DNA of 64,000 nt from CALMKX01 sp036274895 (GCA_036274895.1 DASUEU010000049.1:124001-188000); one strand, 5' to 3'. Positions 8,088-16,978 are shown, counted from the stretch's first letter. The notes: generated by a model not told the origin, from the letters alone. Numbers and translations are program-made.

Positions 8088-9790
8088 GGCGGCGCTCCCG
8101 GGGCGTGGCAGTCGGCGCAGGTGGCGGCGAGGGGGCGATAGCGCACCACTCTGCGGCCGTCGCGGGTCTCCACCGGGTGGCAGCCCTGGCAGGCCACGGC
8201 CCGGTGGGCCCCTTCCAGCCGGAAGCTCGAGTCGCGGTCGTGGAGGAAGCCCACGGCCCGCCAGGTCTCGAGGCCGTGGCAGGCGGTGCACTGCTTGGGG
8301 CTGGCGGTTAAGGTGAACTGCCCGGCGTGGGGGTCCTGGTGGCAGCCGGCGCATTCCCGCGCGGCCCCGGCGAAGCGCAGCTCGGTGGCGCCGGTGGCCG
8401 TCTCACCGGCCGGATGGCAGTCCCGGCAAGGGGGAGCCCGGTGCGCTCCTTCGAGGAGGAAGCCGGTACGGGCGTGGTCGAAGCGCACCTCCCGCCAGCT
8501 CGCCAGGGCGTGGCAGGAGAGGCAGCCGGTCTCGTCTTCAACCTTCGCCGTCTCGCCGGCGTGGGGGTCGCGGTGGCAGTCGGGGCAGCGAGTCGACGTG
8601 AAACGGAAGCGCTGCAAGGTGGCGGGAGGAGTGCCGGCGAAGCGCAGGGCCACGCCTGCCGCCTGCAGGGCCGCCGGCGACTGGGGGGTGTGGCAGGCCC
8701 CACAGGCGACCTTGGCGTGGGCTCCCTCCAGCGGGTAGGTGGTGGCACGGTGGTCGGCGAGGTCGAAGGTCGAGGGGCGGAAGCCCTTCTCGCTGTGGCA
8801 GGCGCCGCACTCCCCGCCGTCGGCCCGGGAGGTGAGCTGGCCGCCGTGGGGGTCGGCGTGGCAGGTGGCACAACGCTCGAAGCCGGCCATCTGGCGCGGT
8901 TTGCCGGCGGCGTGGCAGTCCTCGCAGGCTACCACCCGGTGCTTGCCGAGCAGGGGGTAGCGGGTGCGGGAGTGGTCGAAGCTGCCGGTGTCGATGCGCT
9001 GCCAGCTCTCGGTGCCGTGGCAGCTCTCGCAGCGGGGGCCGAAGCGGTTGGCATGAGGGTCCTGGTGGCAGCTCTTGCAGCCGGTCGCAACCCCCCGCCA
9101 GCGCACCGCCGGGCCCCCGGCCACGGTTGCCGTCGCGTGGCAGCGCGCGCAGTCGAGGCCGCGATGGCGGCCGGTCAAGGGAAAGGCGGTGCCGGCGTGG
9201 TCGAAGCCGGCCGCCGGCTTCCAGCTCTGCTGCCCATGGCAGCTGGTGCAGTCGCGGCTCTCGAACTGTCCGCGGTGGGGATCCTGGTGGCAGGCGGCGC
9301 ACGCCCTGGCGAGTCCCAGGAAGGTGCGTGCCGGGTCGATGCCCTGGGCCTCGAGTCGGGCGCGGCCGGCGATCTTCTCCGCCCGGTGGCAGCTGCGGCA
9401 GGCGAGGGCGGCGTGGGCCCCCTCCAAGGGGTGGCCGGCCAGCCGGTGATCGAAGGCCGCCATCCCGGCCTCGCCCCACCAGATCAGCTCGAAGGAGGCG
9501 CCCTGGTGCTCGATGTGGCAGCGCTCGCAAGCGCGGTGGTCGCTCCGGGCGTGGAGCCCCCGGCCGGCGGTGATCCGGCCCGCCAGCTCCTGGTGGCAGG
9601 CCAGGCAGCGGCCGGCATCCACCCCCCGCCCCGAGCTGTGGCAGTCGAGGCAGCGGCCGGAGCCGTCCAACCGGGCGTGAGGGCGCGAGAGGCGCCCCGG
9701 AGAGATCTGCCCCCGCGCCGGCGAGGGCGCGACCATGAAGATCAGCACGACGGCCACGCCGGAAGCTCCGAGCCTCAGCTGCCCACCCAT
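8084..9790 (-). CDS. 20-haem periplasmic c-type cytochrome
   Basis: 568 residues from the ATG at 9790, which begins MGGQLRLGASGVAVVLIFM, a signal peptide ending near PARGQ. I count 20 CxxCH haem-binding motifs. They are arranged in loose repeats with recurring CHQDPHxGQF and FxLxGxHRxxxCxxCH strings, as in cytochrome c3/NapC-like multihaem proteins. It overlaps the cytochrome b-like gene upstream by 16 bases and the reductase gene downstream by 4. It is exported, and likely a periplasmic or outer-membrane-associated electron carrier linking the membrane protein to the larger 37-haem cytochrome. The upstream extension of the open frame has no cytochrome features and is not used. Confidence 0.9.
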   Translation of the reverse strand: MGGQLRLGASGVAVVLIFMVAPSPARGQISPGRLSRPHARLDGSGRCLDCHSSGRGVDAGRCLACHQELAGRITAGRGLHARSDHRACERCHIEHQGASFELIWWGEAGMAAFDHRLAGHPLEGAHAALACRSCHRAEKIAGRARLEAQGIDPARTFLGLARACAACHQDPHRGQFESRDCTSCHGQQSWKPAAGFDHAGTAFPLTGRHRGLDCARCHATATVAGGPAVRWRGVATGCKSCHQDPHANRFGPRCESCHGTESWQRIDTGSFDHSRTRYPLLGKHRVVACEDCHAAGKPRQMAGFERCATCHADPHGGQLTSRADGGECGACHSEKGFRPSTFDLADHRATTYPLEGAHAKVACGACHTPQSPAALQAAGVALRFAGTPPATLQRFRFTSTRCPDCHRDPHAGETAKVEDETGCLSCHALASWREVRFDHARTGFLLEGAHRAPPCRDCHPAGETATGATELRFAGAARECAGCHQDPHAGQFTLTASPKQCTACHGLETWRAVGFLHDRDSSFRLEGAHRAVACQGCHPVETRDGRRVVRYRPLAATCADCHAPGAPP

Positions 9791-10644
9791 GCGTATCCGG
9801 TCATCCAGGCGACCGCCACGTGCACCACCATGAACAGGTACATGACGATCGCGAAGGGCTTGTGGAGGACGTGCCAATAGTGGAAGACCTCGCGCAGCCG
9901 CTGCCACATCAGCAGCCGCAGGCGCAGCCGGGCCTTGCGCTCGACCAGGCGGTGGTAGCGCCGGCGCAAGCCCCTCGCCACCTGGGGGTGCTCGCGCTCG
10001 AAGCGGCGCAGGCGCCGGCCGAGGGCCAGCCGATCGCGAGGATAGGAGAGGGCCAGGGCGAACAGCGAGCGGCAGGGGTCGGCCCCTTGGGTGGCCAGCT
10101 CGTCGAGCTCCCGCACGGCCGCGGCAGGCAGCCCGAGATCCTCGACCAGTGCTCGCGCGAGCTCGGCGTCGAGCCTCTCGGCCTCGGCGAGGGAGAGCTC
10201 GTCGCCGGCACGGGAGCGGGGGATCTGGCTGTACAGGAAGCGGCCGAACACGCCGCTCGCGGCGACGGCGACCATCGACCAGAACGATAGGGCCACCAGC
10301 CCCCCGACCTTGAAGGAGCTGTGGAGAAGGATGAACACCGGCCCGCTGATGCCGAGCAGGATGTGGTAATCCAGCCACTGCCCCACGGTGCCCGCCCGGC
10401 GCAGGACCCGCAGCCGTTTGCGCAGCGAGTAGGCGAGCATCACCACCATCATGGTGGCGCCGGCGACGCCGAAGAGCAGGCCCAGCTCGCCGCCCGGCTT
10501 GAGCTGCCAGTAGAGGGGATGGCGGGCCCGCTCGGCCAGGGGCGTCGCGTAGTAGGAAGCGCCCCGCGCGGCGAAGTAGGCGGCGGCCCCGAGCAGCACC
10601 AGGTAGAGGCCAGCGAGCACCAGGCGGTGGGTGAGCGGCCTCAC
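9775..10644 (-). CDS. Cytochrome b-like integral membrane protein
   Basis: 289 residues from a GTG at 10644 (GTGA overlap with the TPR gene). At least five membrane segments are visible: about residues 8-26, 54-73, 93-110, 115-137 and 265-287. A long hydrophilic, Arg-rich loop lies between the fourth and fifth. Histidines sit in or next to several segments (YHILL, LLHSSF, HYWHVLHKPF, VVHVAVAW), suitable for bis-His haem b ligation. The overall pattern is that of a ferric-reductase/NarI-like membrane b-type protein. In this operon it is the best candidate for moving electrons across the inner membrane between the Fe-S/FAD reductase and the exported cytochromes. The precise family is not recognised. 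Confidence 0.75.
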   Translation of the reverse strand: MRPLTHRLVLAGLYLVLLGAAAYFAARGASYYATPLAERARHPLYWQLKPGGELGLLFGVAGATMMVVMLAYSLRKRLRVLRRAGTVGQWLDYHILLGISGPVFILLHSSFKVGGLVALSFWSMVAVAASGVFGRFLYSQIPRSRAGDELSLAEAERLDAELARALVEDLGLPAAAVRELDELATQGADPCRSLFALALSYPRDRLALGRRLRRFEREHPQVARGLRRRYHRLVERKARLRLRLLMWQRLREVFHYWHVLHKPFAIVMYLFMVVHVAVAWMTGYAWVGS

Positions 10645-11246
10645 TGCTGCGTCCCGGCGGCCGCCCGGGCCTCGGCCAGCAGGCGCTCGATCTGCGGGTG
10701 GGAGCCGCCGGTCGCCGCCAGGGCCCGCTGGTAGCTGTCCACCGCCTGGGCCGGCACCCCGAGCTGGGTGGCGGCGCGGCCCCGGGCGAGCAGGGCGAGC
10801 ACGTGGTCCGGCACTTGGAGGAGCACGCGATCGAAGAGCTCGAGGGCCACCTTGGGCTGGCCCATCTGCAGCCGGACCTCGCCCTGGACGTAGAGGCCGT
10901 CGACGTCCTCGGGGCTGGCGAGAAGGACCGCCCCAGCCTCCTCGAAGGCTTCGACCGGCTGACCGGCGTCGAGCAGGTTGACCGCCAGCTGCTTGCGCAG
11001 GCGCAGGTCGTCCGGGGCCGCGGCCAGCCGGCGGCGCAGGTCCTCGAGCTGGACCGTCTTGGCCGGATCGGGTGGCTCGGTGGGCTGGTGAGCCGCGGCG
11101 GCGCTGCCGGACGCCGCGGCGGGCCGCATCGCCGGGGCCGCCGGCCGCGAGTGACCAGCCGAGGCCCAGGTGGTGGTCAGGTAGAACCAGGCGCCGGCGG
11201 CCAGGATCACGCCGACCCCGAGCAGGGAAACGGTGATTCGCTTCAA
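10641..11246 (-). CDS. Membrane-anchored TPR protein
   Basis: 201 residues. I chose the TTG at 11246 because AGAGGAG lies 8 bases upstream and translation begins MKRITVSLLGVGVILAAG, an N-terminal anchor or signal. A low-complexity Ala/Pro linker follows, then about three TPR-like helical repeats (PDDLRLRKQLAVNLLDAGQ, PEDVDGLYVQGEVRLQMGQP, PDHVLALLARGRAATQLGVP). It resembles the CcmH/NrfG-type TPR proteins that help cytochrome c assembly, so a haem-maturation or complex-assembly role is plausible given its place between the outer-membrane barrel and the cytochrome b-like gene. It is separated by 14 bases from the upstream stop and overlaps the next gene by 4. Confidence 0.75.
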   Translation of the reverse strand: MKRITVSLLGVGVILAAGAWFYLTTTWASAGHSRPAAPAMRPAAASGSAAAAHQPTEPPDPAKTVQLEDLRRRLAAAPDDLRLRKQLAVNLLDAGQPVEAFEEAGAVLLASPEDVDGLYVQGEVRLQMGQPKVALELFDRVLLQVPDHVLALLARGRAATQLGVPAQAVDSYQRALAATGGSHPQIERLLAEARAAAGTQQ

Positions 11247-11260
11247 GCCCTGGTCTCCTC

Positions 11261-13222
11261 TCACAGGCGGTAGCCCAGCTGGAGAAAGAGGCGCTCGCCG
11301 GCCGCGTCGTCGCCCTGGGTGCTCTCGATCTCGCCCAGCAGGAAGAAGCGGCGGCCGAGCTGGGCCGTGCCGGAGAGGCGGATCCACTGGCTCTGGCGTT
11401 CCTCCCCCGTGAGGCCGATGGTGGTGGTCGCCCGGCCCAGGTTGAGCTCGAGATCGTGGCCGCTCTTGAAGTACTTCTGGAAGCGGATTCCCACCCGCTG
11501 GCCGTCCGAGGTCTCGCCGCTGAAGGCCGAGTAGTCGGCTCCCACCAGCAGGTTCCAGCCGAAGACGTTGCTGTGGTAGAGCGAGCCGTTGTAGGTCAGG
11601 CTCTCCTCGGGGCTGCCCTGGCGGCGGCGCAGGCCCACCGAGGCGTTGCCTCGCAGCCCCTTGCCCGAGCCGAAGTAGGCCGACAGGCGCAGGCCCTCGC
11701 GCAGGGCGTCGTCGAAGCGGCTCTCGGGGGTCTCGCGGTCGTCCAGGGTGAGGATCTGGCGGCGCTCGTCGTAGCTCAGGCCCAGGCGCAGGCTCTTGTT
11801 GACACTGTAGGTGGCGGCGAGCAGCAGGTTCGACAGCTGCTGGGAGGCGCCCGTGGAGTCCTGGCGCCAGTTGCGGTTGAAGTCGACCTCGACTCGCTCG
11901 TAGAGGGACCAGCGGCTGCCCGAGCCCTGGCTGCCGTAGATCGAGAGGAACTCGCGGTTGACCTCGCCGCCGCGGTACTCGCCGATGCCGGCGACCACCA
12001 CCTCGGCATAGAAGGGCTCCTCCGGCTTGCGCCGCTGGTAGTGGAAGAAGGCGCCGTAAGCCTGGCCGGTGCCGTCGAGGGCTAGGTCCTCGACCCGGGA
12101 GCGCCGGCCGTAGAAGGCGCCCACCGCGTGGTTGGGCTTGAGGCGCACCTCGCCGAGCACGCCGTCGAGGTAGTCGAAGCCGACCTGGGGACCGGCGGCG
12201 AGACGGCCGAGCTGGTAGCTGATGCGGCCCTCGGGCGGCTCGTAGAGGAGGCTCATCTCGTAGAGACGCTCGTTGGGGCGGGTCTCGGTCGACCCCGAGG
12301 TGCGGGTGATGCGGTCCTGGCCCCCGCGCATGCGCAACCGGAACTGGTGGGGGCTGCCGCCCAGGTGACGGGCGTTCAGGTTGATGATGGCCGCGGTCTG
12401 GGTGAGGTCCCGGCCCGCGTCACTGCCGTCCTGGAAGGCCTGGACCCGCAAGGCCACCGAGCCCGAGAGGTCGGCCCAAAGGGGCTCGGCCGGCGCCTTG
12501 CGAGCGGTCCGCTTGGGCTCCCTGGCGCCGGACGAACTGGCCCCGCTGCCTGGTGCGGGTTCCACGGCGGCCACGGCGCCGGGCGGCAGGGGGCCGGGCA
12601 CCACCGCGTCGCCGGGCTGGATGGTGCCGGTTGCCGAGATCACCCGGCAGGAGGCCGAGCGGCTGGCGATGTGCTCGATCTCGAGCACGGCGATCACGGC
12701 GCCCTCTCGCATCACTTCGAGGCGTTGGCCCTGGGCCAGGCCCGCGGAACGGCCGGAGTCCAGATAGACGGCCTCCGCCAGCACCTGGCGCACTCGAGGT
12801 GCCGCCGGGGCCGGCGCCGGCTCGGCGGGGCTGATGGCCTCGGCCGCCGCCGCTGCGAGGGGAGCGGCTCCGGGCCGCGAGCGGGGGCGCAAGGGCCGCA
12901 CGGTGTCGCCCACGGCGACCTCCTGCAGCTTTCTCTCGATGCGGCAGGAGGCCGAGCGGGTGCTGGCGATCAACACCTCGAGCTCGGCCACCAGCTCATC
13001 GCCTCGTTCGACCACCAGGCGCATGCCGACGCCGATGGGTTGCTCGTCCGAGACCGACACGTCCACGCGCTCCCCCACTACCTGGATCACGGCCATCGGC
13101 TCGGCGGCCTCCTGGGCCCGTACGGGCACTGCTGCGAGAGCTGCCAGGAGCACCAGGGCGGCGAGCAGGCCGGGCAGCGGATGGTGGTCGTTGACAAGGT
13201 GAGAGCGGTCGACACGGATCAT
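11261..13222 (-). CDS. Outer-membrane beta-barrel protein with duplicated N-terminal domain
   Basis: 653 residues from the ATG at 13222 (MIRVDRSHLV, then a hydrophobic signal ending near PVRAQ). The mature N-terminus holds two copies of a small domain, each ending in RSASCRI or RSASCRV followed by a GD turn. The second contains VYLDSGRSAGLAQGQRLEV, a pattern like the FlgT C-terminal/SH3-like fold. A Pro/Ala linker leads to a roughly 400-residue region of alternating hydrophobic strands with aromatic girdles, ending LFLQLGYRL, typical of a porin. Lying directly behind the 37-haem cytochrome gene (13-base gap), it could be the barrel of a porin-cytochrome conduit. No pore-embedded cytochrome has been shown. 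Confidence 0.75.
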   Translation of the reverse strand: MIRVDRSHLVNDHHPLPGLLAALVLLAALAAVPVRAQEAAEPMAVIQVVGERVDVSVSDEQPIGVGMRLVVERGDELVAELEVLIASTRSASCRIERKLQEVAVGDTVRPLRPRSRPGAAPLAAAAAEAISPAEPAPAPAAPRVRQVLAEAVYLDSGRSAGLAQGQRLEVMREGAVIAVLEIEHIASRSASCRVISATGTIQPGDAVVPGPLPPGAVAAVEPAPGSGASSSGAREPKRTARKAPAEPLWADLSGSVALRVQAFQDGSDAGRDLTQTAAIINLNARHLGGSPHQFRLRMRGGQDRITRTSGSTETRPNERLYEMSLLYEPPEGRISYQLGRLAAGPQVGFDYLDGVLGEVRLKPNHAVGAFYGRRSRVEDLALDGTGQAYGAFFHYQRRKPEEPFYAEVVVAGIGEYRGGEVNREFLSIYGSQGSGSRWSLYERVEVDFNRNWRQDSTGASQQLSNLLLAATYSVNKSLRLGLSYDERRQILTLDDRETPESRFDDALREGLRLSAYFGSGKGLRGNASVGLRRRQGSPEESLTYNGSLYHSNVFGWNLLVGADYSAFSGETSDGQRVGIRFQKYFKSGHDLELNLGRATTTIGLTGEERQSQWIRLSGTAQLGRRFFLLGEIESTQGDDAAGERLFLQLGYRL

Positions 13223-13235
13223 GGTTCGAGCCCCT

Positions 13236-15953
13236 TCAGTGGCTGCCACGGGGGTGGCATTGGTAACAGGCCTGGCTGACGTAGGTATAGCCGCCGACCT
13301 CGTCGTGCTCGTTGTCGGTCTCCTGCCGGTTGTGCTCGTGGCAGTAGATGCACTCGAAGGTCTGGAACTGGCCGGGTGTGATGTGGCAATCGCTGCACGG
13401 CAACCGGTGGCGGCCGGAGGAGATCGGGAAGAAGGGGTCGTGGTTCCAAGTCGAGGGCTCCCAGGCGTTGGTCGAGTGGCAGGTCTGGCAGGTGGTCGGG
13501 AAGCCGGAGGCGCGGTGATCGGGCTCGTTGGTGCCGTTGTAGTCGGCCTGGTGGCAGGAGAAGCAGTCGGTGGGGGTGCCGTTGTAGCCGCTGGCATGGC
13601 AGTCCGCGCAGGGGGTGTTGCGGTGGGCGCCGGTCAACGGGAACGAGGTGTTGTTGTGGTTGAAGCTCGCCGGCTCCCAGGCGGACTCGCCGTGACAGCT
13701 CTGGCAAGTGGTGGGGAAGCCGGTGTGCGGCGGGTCGTCGGCGCCCGTGAAGTCGGCCTGGTGGCAGGAGAAGCAGTCGGTGGGTGTGCCGTTGTAGCCG
13801 CTGGCGTGGCAGTCCAGGCAGGCGACGGCCTGGTGGGCGCCGCGCAGGGGGAAGGAGGTGGCGTTGTGGTCGAAGCTGGCCGGGTGCCAGGCGGCCTCGC
13901 CGTGACAGCTCTGGCAGGCGGTGGGGAAGCCGGTGTGCCGGGGCTGGGTGGCGCCGGTGAAGTCGGCCTGGTGGCAAGAGAAGCAGTCGGTCGGCGTGCC
14001 GTCGTAGCCGCTGCGGTGACAGGAGGTGCAGTCCGCCGCCCGGTGGGCGCCGCGCAAGGGGAAGGAGGTGGTGTTGTGGTCGAAGCTGGCCGGCTCCCAG
14101 GCAGCTTCGCCGTGGCAGCTCTGGCAGGCGGTGGGGAAGCCGGTGTGGCGAGGGTTGGTGGCGCCGGTGAAGTCGTTCTGATGACAGGAGAAGCAGTCGG
14201 TGGGCGTGCCGGCGTAACCGCTGCGGTGGCAGGAGGTGCAGTCCGCCGCCTGGTGGGCGCCGCGCAGGGGGAAGGAGGTGCTGTTGTGGTCGAAGCTCGC
14301 CGGTTGCCAGGCGGCCTCGCCGTGACAGCTCTGGCAGGCGGTGGGGAAGCCGGTGTGCCGGGGGTTGGTGGCGGCGGTGAAGTCGGCCTGGTGGCAAGAG
14401 AAGCAGTCGCTGGGGGTGCCGGCGTAGCCGCTGCGGTGGCAGGAGGCACAGTCCACCGAACGGTGGGCGCCGCGCAGGGGGAACGAGGTCAGAGCGTGGT
14501 CGAAGGTGGCCGGCTGCCAGGCGGCCTCGCCGTGACAGTCCTGGCAGGCGTTGGGGAAGCCGGTGTGCCGGGGCTGGGTGGCGGCCGTGAAGTCACTCTG
14601 GTGGCAGGAGAAGCAATCAGAGGGCGTGCCGGCGTAGCCGCTGCGGTGGCAGGAAGCACAATCCACCGAGCGGTGGGCACCGCGCAGTGGGAACGAGGTC
14701 AGGGCGTGGTCGAAGGTGGCCGGCTGCCAGGCGGCCTCGCCGTGGCAGTCCTGGCAGGCGTTGGGGAAGCCGGTGTGCCGGGGTTGAGTGGCGGCGTTGA
14801 AGTCACTCTGATGGCACGAGAAGCAATCCGAGGGCGTGCCGGCGTAGCCGCTGCGGTGGCAGGAGGCACAGTCCACCGAACGGTGGGCACCGCGCAGTGG
14901 GAACGAGGTCAGGGCGTGGTCGAAGGTGGCCGGCTGCCAGGCGGCCTCGCCGTGGCAGTCCTGGCAGGCGTTGGGGAAGCCGGTGTGCCGGGGCTGGGTG
15001 GCGGCGTTGAAGTCACTCTGATGGCAAGAGAAGCAATCGCTGGGCGTGCCGGCGTAGCCGCTGCGGTGGCAGGAAGCACAGTCCACCGAGCGGTGGGCAC
15101 CCCGCAGTGGGAACGAGGTCAGGCCGTGATCGAAGGTGGCCGGCTGCCAGGCGGCCTCGCCGTGGCAGTCCTGGCAAGCGTTGGGGAAGCCCGTGTGGCG
15201 GGGCTGAGTGGCGGCGTTGAAGTCGCTCTGGTGGCAGGAGAAGCAGTCGTTGGGGGTGCCGGCGAAGCCGGTACGGTGGCAGGAAGCACAGTCCGCGGTG
15301 CGATGGGCGCCGCGTAGGGGGAAGGCCGTGGTGCCGTGGTCGAAGGTGGCCGGCTGCCAGGCGGCCTCGCCATGGCAGTCCTGGCAAGCGTTGGGGAAGC
15401 CGGTGTGGCGGGGCTGAGTGGCGGCGTTGAAGTCGCTCTGGTGGCAAGAGAAGCAGTCGGTCGGGGTGCCGGCGAAGCCCTGGGCGTGGCAGGCGGCGCA
15501 CTCCACCGCGCGGTGAGCGCCGCGCAGGGAGAAGGCCGTCTGAGCGTGGTCGAAGCTCGCCGGCTTCCAGGCCACCGAGCCGTGGCAGCTCTCGCAAGTC
15601 GTGGGAAAACCCCGGTGGTCCGGCGCGCTCGCCCGCGTGAACTCCGGCTCGTGACAGCTGACGCACTGCGGCCGGGCGACGGAGAAGACCAGGGTGGGGT
15701 GACAGGAGCGGCAGCTGGTGTCGGCGTGGGCTCCCAGCAGGTCGAAGCCGCTCTCCCGGTGCTCGAAGAGCAGGGGGTCGCGCAGCGGCGACCAGGCCTC
15801 CGCCGTGTGGCAGTCGCCACAGCCGATGTCGAGATCTCCGTGGGGGCTCGCGGTCCCCTTGGCGGTGAGCGGCTGTGCCGCTGCTCCGAACGCTGCCACG
15901 GTGAGCAGAGGAAGGAGCCAGGCTGATCTTCGCTTCGACGCCCCGGAGTGCAT
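13236..15953 (-). CDS. Giant 37-haem c-type cytochrome built from ten 70-residue repeats
   Basis: 905 residues, ATG at 15953, with an N-terminal signal (SAWLLPLLTVAAFGAAAQ). I count 37 CxxCH motifs: three near the N-terminus, three in each of ten consecutive 70-residue repeats, and four near the C-terminus. The repeat consensus is PRHTGFPxACQDCHGEAAW, then FDHxxTSFPLRGAH, CASCHRSGYAGTP and DCFSCHQxDF. Repeats 3-6 are almost identical, so they expanded recently. No membrane segment follows the signal, so the protein is periplasmic or surface-exposed. As first gene of the operon it is probably the distal, long-range conductor of a respiratory or extracellular electron-transfer chain. The repeat array is a likely place for assembly collapse, so true haem number may differ. 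Confidence 0.92.
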   Translation of the reverse strand: MHSGASKRRSAWLLPLLTVAAFGAAAQPLTAKGTASPHGDLDIGCGDCHTAEAWSPLRDPLLFEHRESGFDLLGAHADTSCRSCHPTLVFSVARPQCVSCHEPEFTRASAPDHRGFPTTCESCHGSVAWKPASFDHAQTAFSLRGAHRAVECAACHAQGFAGTPTDCFSCHQSDFNAATQPRHTGFPNACQDCHGEAAWQPATFDHGTTAFPLRGAHRTADCASCHRTGFAGTPNDCFSCHQSDFNAATQPRHTGFPNACQDCHGEAAWQPATFDHGLTSFPLRGAHRSVDCASCHRSGYAGTPSDCFSCHQSDFNAATQPRHTGFPNACQDCHGEAAWQPATFDHALTSFPLRGAHRSVDCASCHRSGYAGTPSDCFSCHQSDFNAATQPRHTGFPNACQDCHGEAAWQPATFDHALTSFPLRGAHRSVDCASCHRSGYAGTPSDCFSCHQSDFTAATQPRHTGFPNACQDCHGEAAWQPATFDHALTSFPLRGAHRSVDCASCHRSGYAGTPSDCFSCHQADFTAATNPRHTGFPTACQSCHGEAAWQPASFDHNSTSFPLRGAHQAADCTSCHRSGYAGTPTDCFSCHQNDFTGATNPRHTGFPTACQSCHGEAAWEPASFDHNTTSFPLRGAHRAADCTSCHRSGYDGTPTDCFSCHQADFTGATQPRHTGFPTACQSCHGEAAWHPASFDHNATSFPLRGAHQAVACLDCHASGYNGTPTDCFSCHQADFTGADDPPHTGFPTTCQSCHGESAWEPASFNHNNTSFPLTGAHRNTPCADCHASGYNGTPTDCFSCHQADYNGTNEPDHRASGFPTTCQTCHSTNAWEPSTWNHDPFFPISSGRHRLPCSDCHITPGQFQTFECIYCHEHNRQETDNEHDEVGGYTYVSQACYQCHPRGSH
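13524..15623 (-). repeat. Ten tandem 210-bp coding repeats
   Basis: The ten repeats of the 37-haem cytochrome have an exact 210-bp period with no indels across 2.1 kb. The middle units differ at only a few bases, while the outer units have diverged. This gradient fits growth by unequal crossing-over or slippage in the middle of the array. Confidence 0.95.
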
Positions 15954-16003
15954 GGGGCGACTCTAGAGATCGAAAGATTACGATGGGATGAACGAGGGCC
16001 GCT

Positions 16004-16055
16004 CCCCGAAGTGGCTGGCACCCCGGTCCGCTCCCCGAAATGGCTGGCACCTCGG
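16004..16055 (-). repeat. Two tandem REP units upstream of the cytochrome operon
   Basis: Two copies of the palindromic repeat whose core is CCGAARTGGCTGGCACCTCG lie head to tail with a 29-base period (about 16004-16026 and 16033-16055). They sit between the start of the 37-haem cytochrome gene and the end of the peptidoglycan-binding hydrolase gene. The unit can fold as CCGA-x-GTG...CAC-x-TCGG with a short GCTGG loop. Confidence 0.85.
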
Positions 16056-16069
16056 TCCGGTGACCGGGA

Positions 16070-16978
16070 TCAGTCGGCCAGGGCCCAGCTGTCGAGGTCG
16101 AAGAGCTCGCCGTGAACCTCGCCGCGGCCCGTGGCGAGGGTGCCTTTGCGGGAGAGCACATCCGCCGGGAACTTGCTCGAGGCGGCCACCAGCTGGGCGA
16201 GGATCGAGCGCTTCTCCCGCTCGGCGGCATTCGCCGGCAGCGCCGCCACCTGGTCGGCGTAAGCCTGCTGGTCTTTCTTCTTGACCCCGCCGTTCTGGAC
16301 GTGGATGTCGAAGCAGAGGGCGATGCCTCGCTCGGTCTCGAGGCCCAGCTCGGCGGCGGTCGCCTGGGCGCCGGCGAAGTACTTCTGCCGCGCCCGGCGC
16401 CGCTGGAGCTCCTGCACGAAGGGGTCGCCTCCGAGCTGGATGAAGGCCGAGCGCCAGGGCTCCGCCACCCGCACCTTCTTGGGTGGCAGGGAAACGCTTT
16501 CCGCCCAGGCCATCTGCTCGGCGAGCGAGGCCCCGGCCAGCTCGCGGATCTTCGCGACGGCGGTCTCTCCGAAGGCGGCGAGCAGGAGCTCCGGCTGGCG
16601 CAGGTGCACTTCGAGCAGGAGGGCCTGGATCTCGCCATGCTTCAAGGTGAAGCCGATGATTCCCCAGGTCAGGCCCGCCTTGTCCCAGTTGCCGGCCACG
16701 CTGCGGTAGCCGTGGCCCTCGAAGCGGGCGGTGAGCTGAAGGCAGCGCTCGAAGAGCTCCGGCCAGGGCATGCCGGTGGCCCGGGTCCAGACGGGGGGAG
16801 TGGCGCGGCCGTCCTCGGCGAGCCCCATCAATGCCTGCTGGGCCTCGACAGCGCTGGCCGTGACGCCGCCGAAGTCGCCGTCCACGGTACCGGTGTAGAG
16901 ACCCTGGGCGGCAAGGCCCTTCTGGAGGACCGCGACCAGGTCTCCCTTCGAGCCGCGGGCGAGAGCGGGTTCGGGCAT
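16070..16978 (-). CDS. Peptidoglycan-binding domain / lysozyme-like (chitosanase-fold) hydrolase
   Basis: 302 residues from the ATG at 16978, which has AAGGAG six bases upstream. The longer open frame reads through two REP copies and is not credible. Residues about 6-60 are a PG_binding_1 domain (GSKGDLVAVLQKGL...GTVDGDFGGVTASAV). The rest resembles a GH46/lysozyme-like catalytic domain: LTARFEGHGYRSVAGNWD, then TWGIIGFTLKHGE, with Glu in FEG and Asp in NWD as the likely catalytic pair. A late ALCFDIHVQNGG motif follows. There is no signal peptide, so it is either delivered by another route (phage-like or contractile system) or acts on lysis. It stands alone between two operons. Confidence 0.75.
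   Translation of the reverse strand: MPEPALARGSKGDLVAVLQKGLAAQGLYTGTVDGDFGGVTASAVEAQQALMGLAEDGRATPPVWTRATGMPWPELFERCLQLTARFEGHGYRSVAGNWDKAGLTWGIIGFTLKHGEIQALLLEVHLRQPELLLAAFGETAVAKIRELAGASLAEQMAWAESVSLPPKKVRVAEPWRSAFIQLGGDPFVQELQRRRARQKYFAGAQATAAELGLETERGIALCFDIHVQNGGVKKKDQQAYADQVAALPANAAEREKRSILAQLVAASSKFPADVLSRKGTLATGRGEVHGELFDLDSWALAD

Noticed and set aside
13221..15317. A 698-residue plus-strand frame antisense to the 37-haem cytochrome
   Set aside because: Its Gly/Val repeats follow the 210-bp cytochrome repeats exactly; it is a shadow frame in GC-rich DNA.
13524..15623. A CRISPR-like appearance from regularly spaced repeats
   Set aside because: The 210-bp period is a coding repeat with three CxxCH motifs per unit; there are no short spacers and no cas genes.
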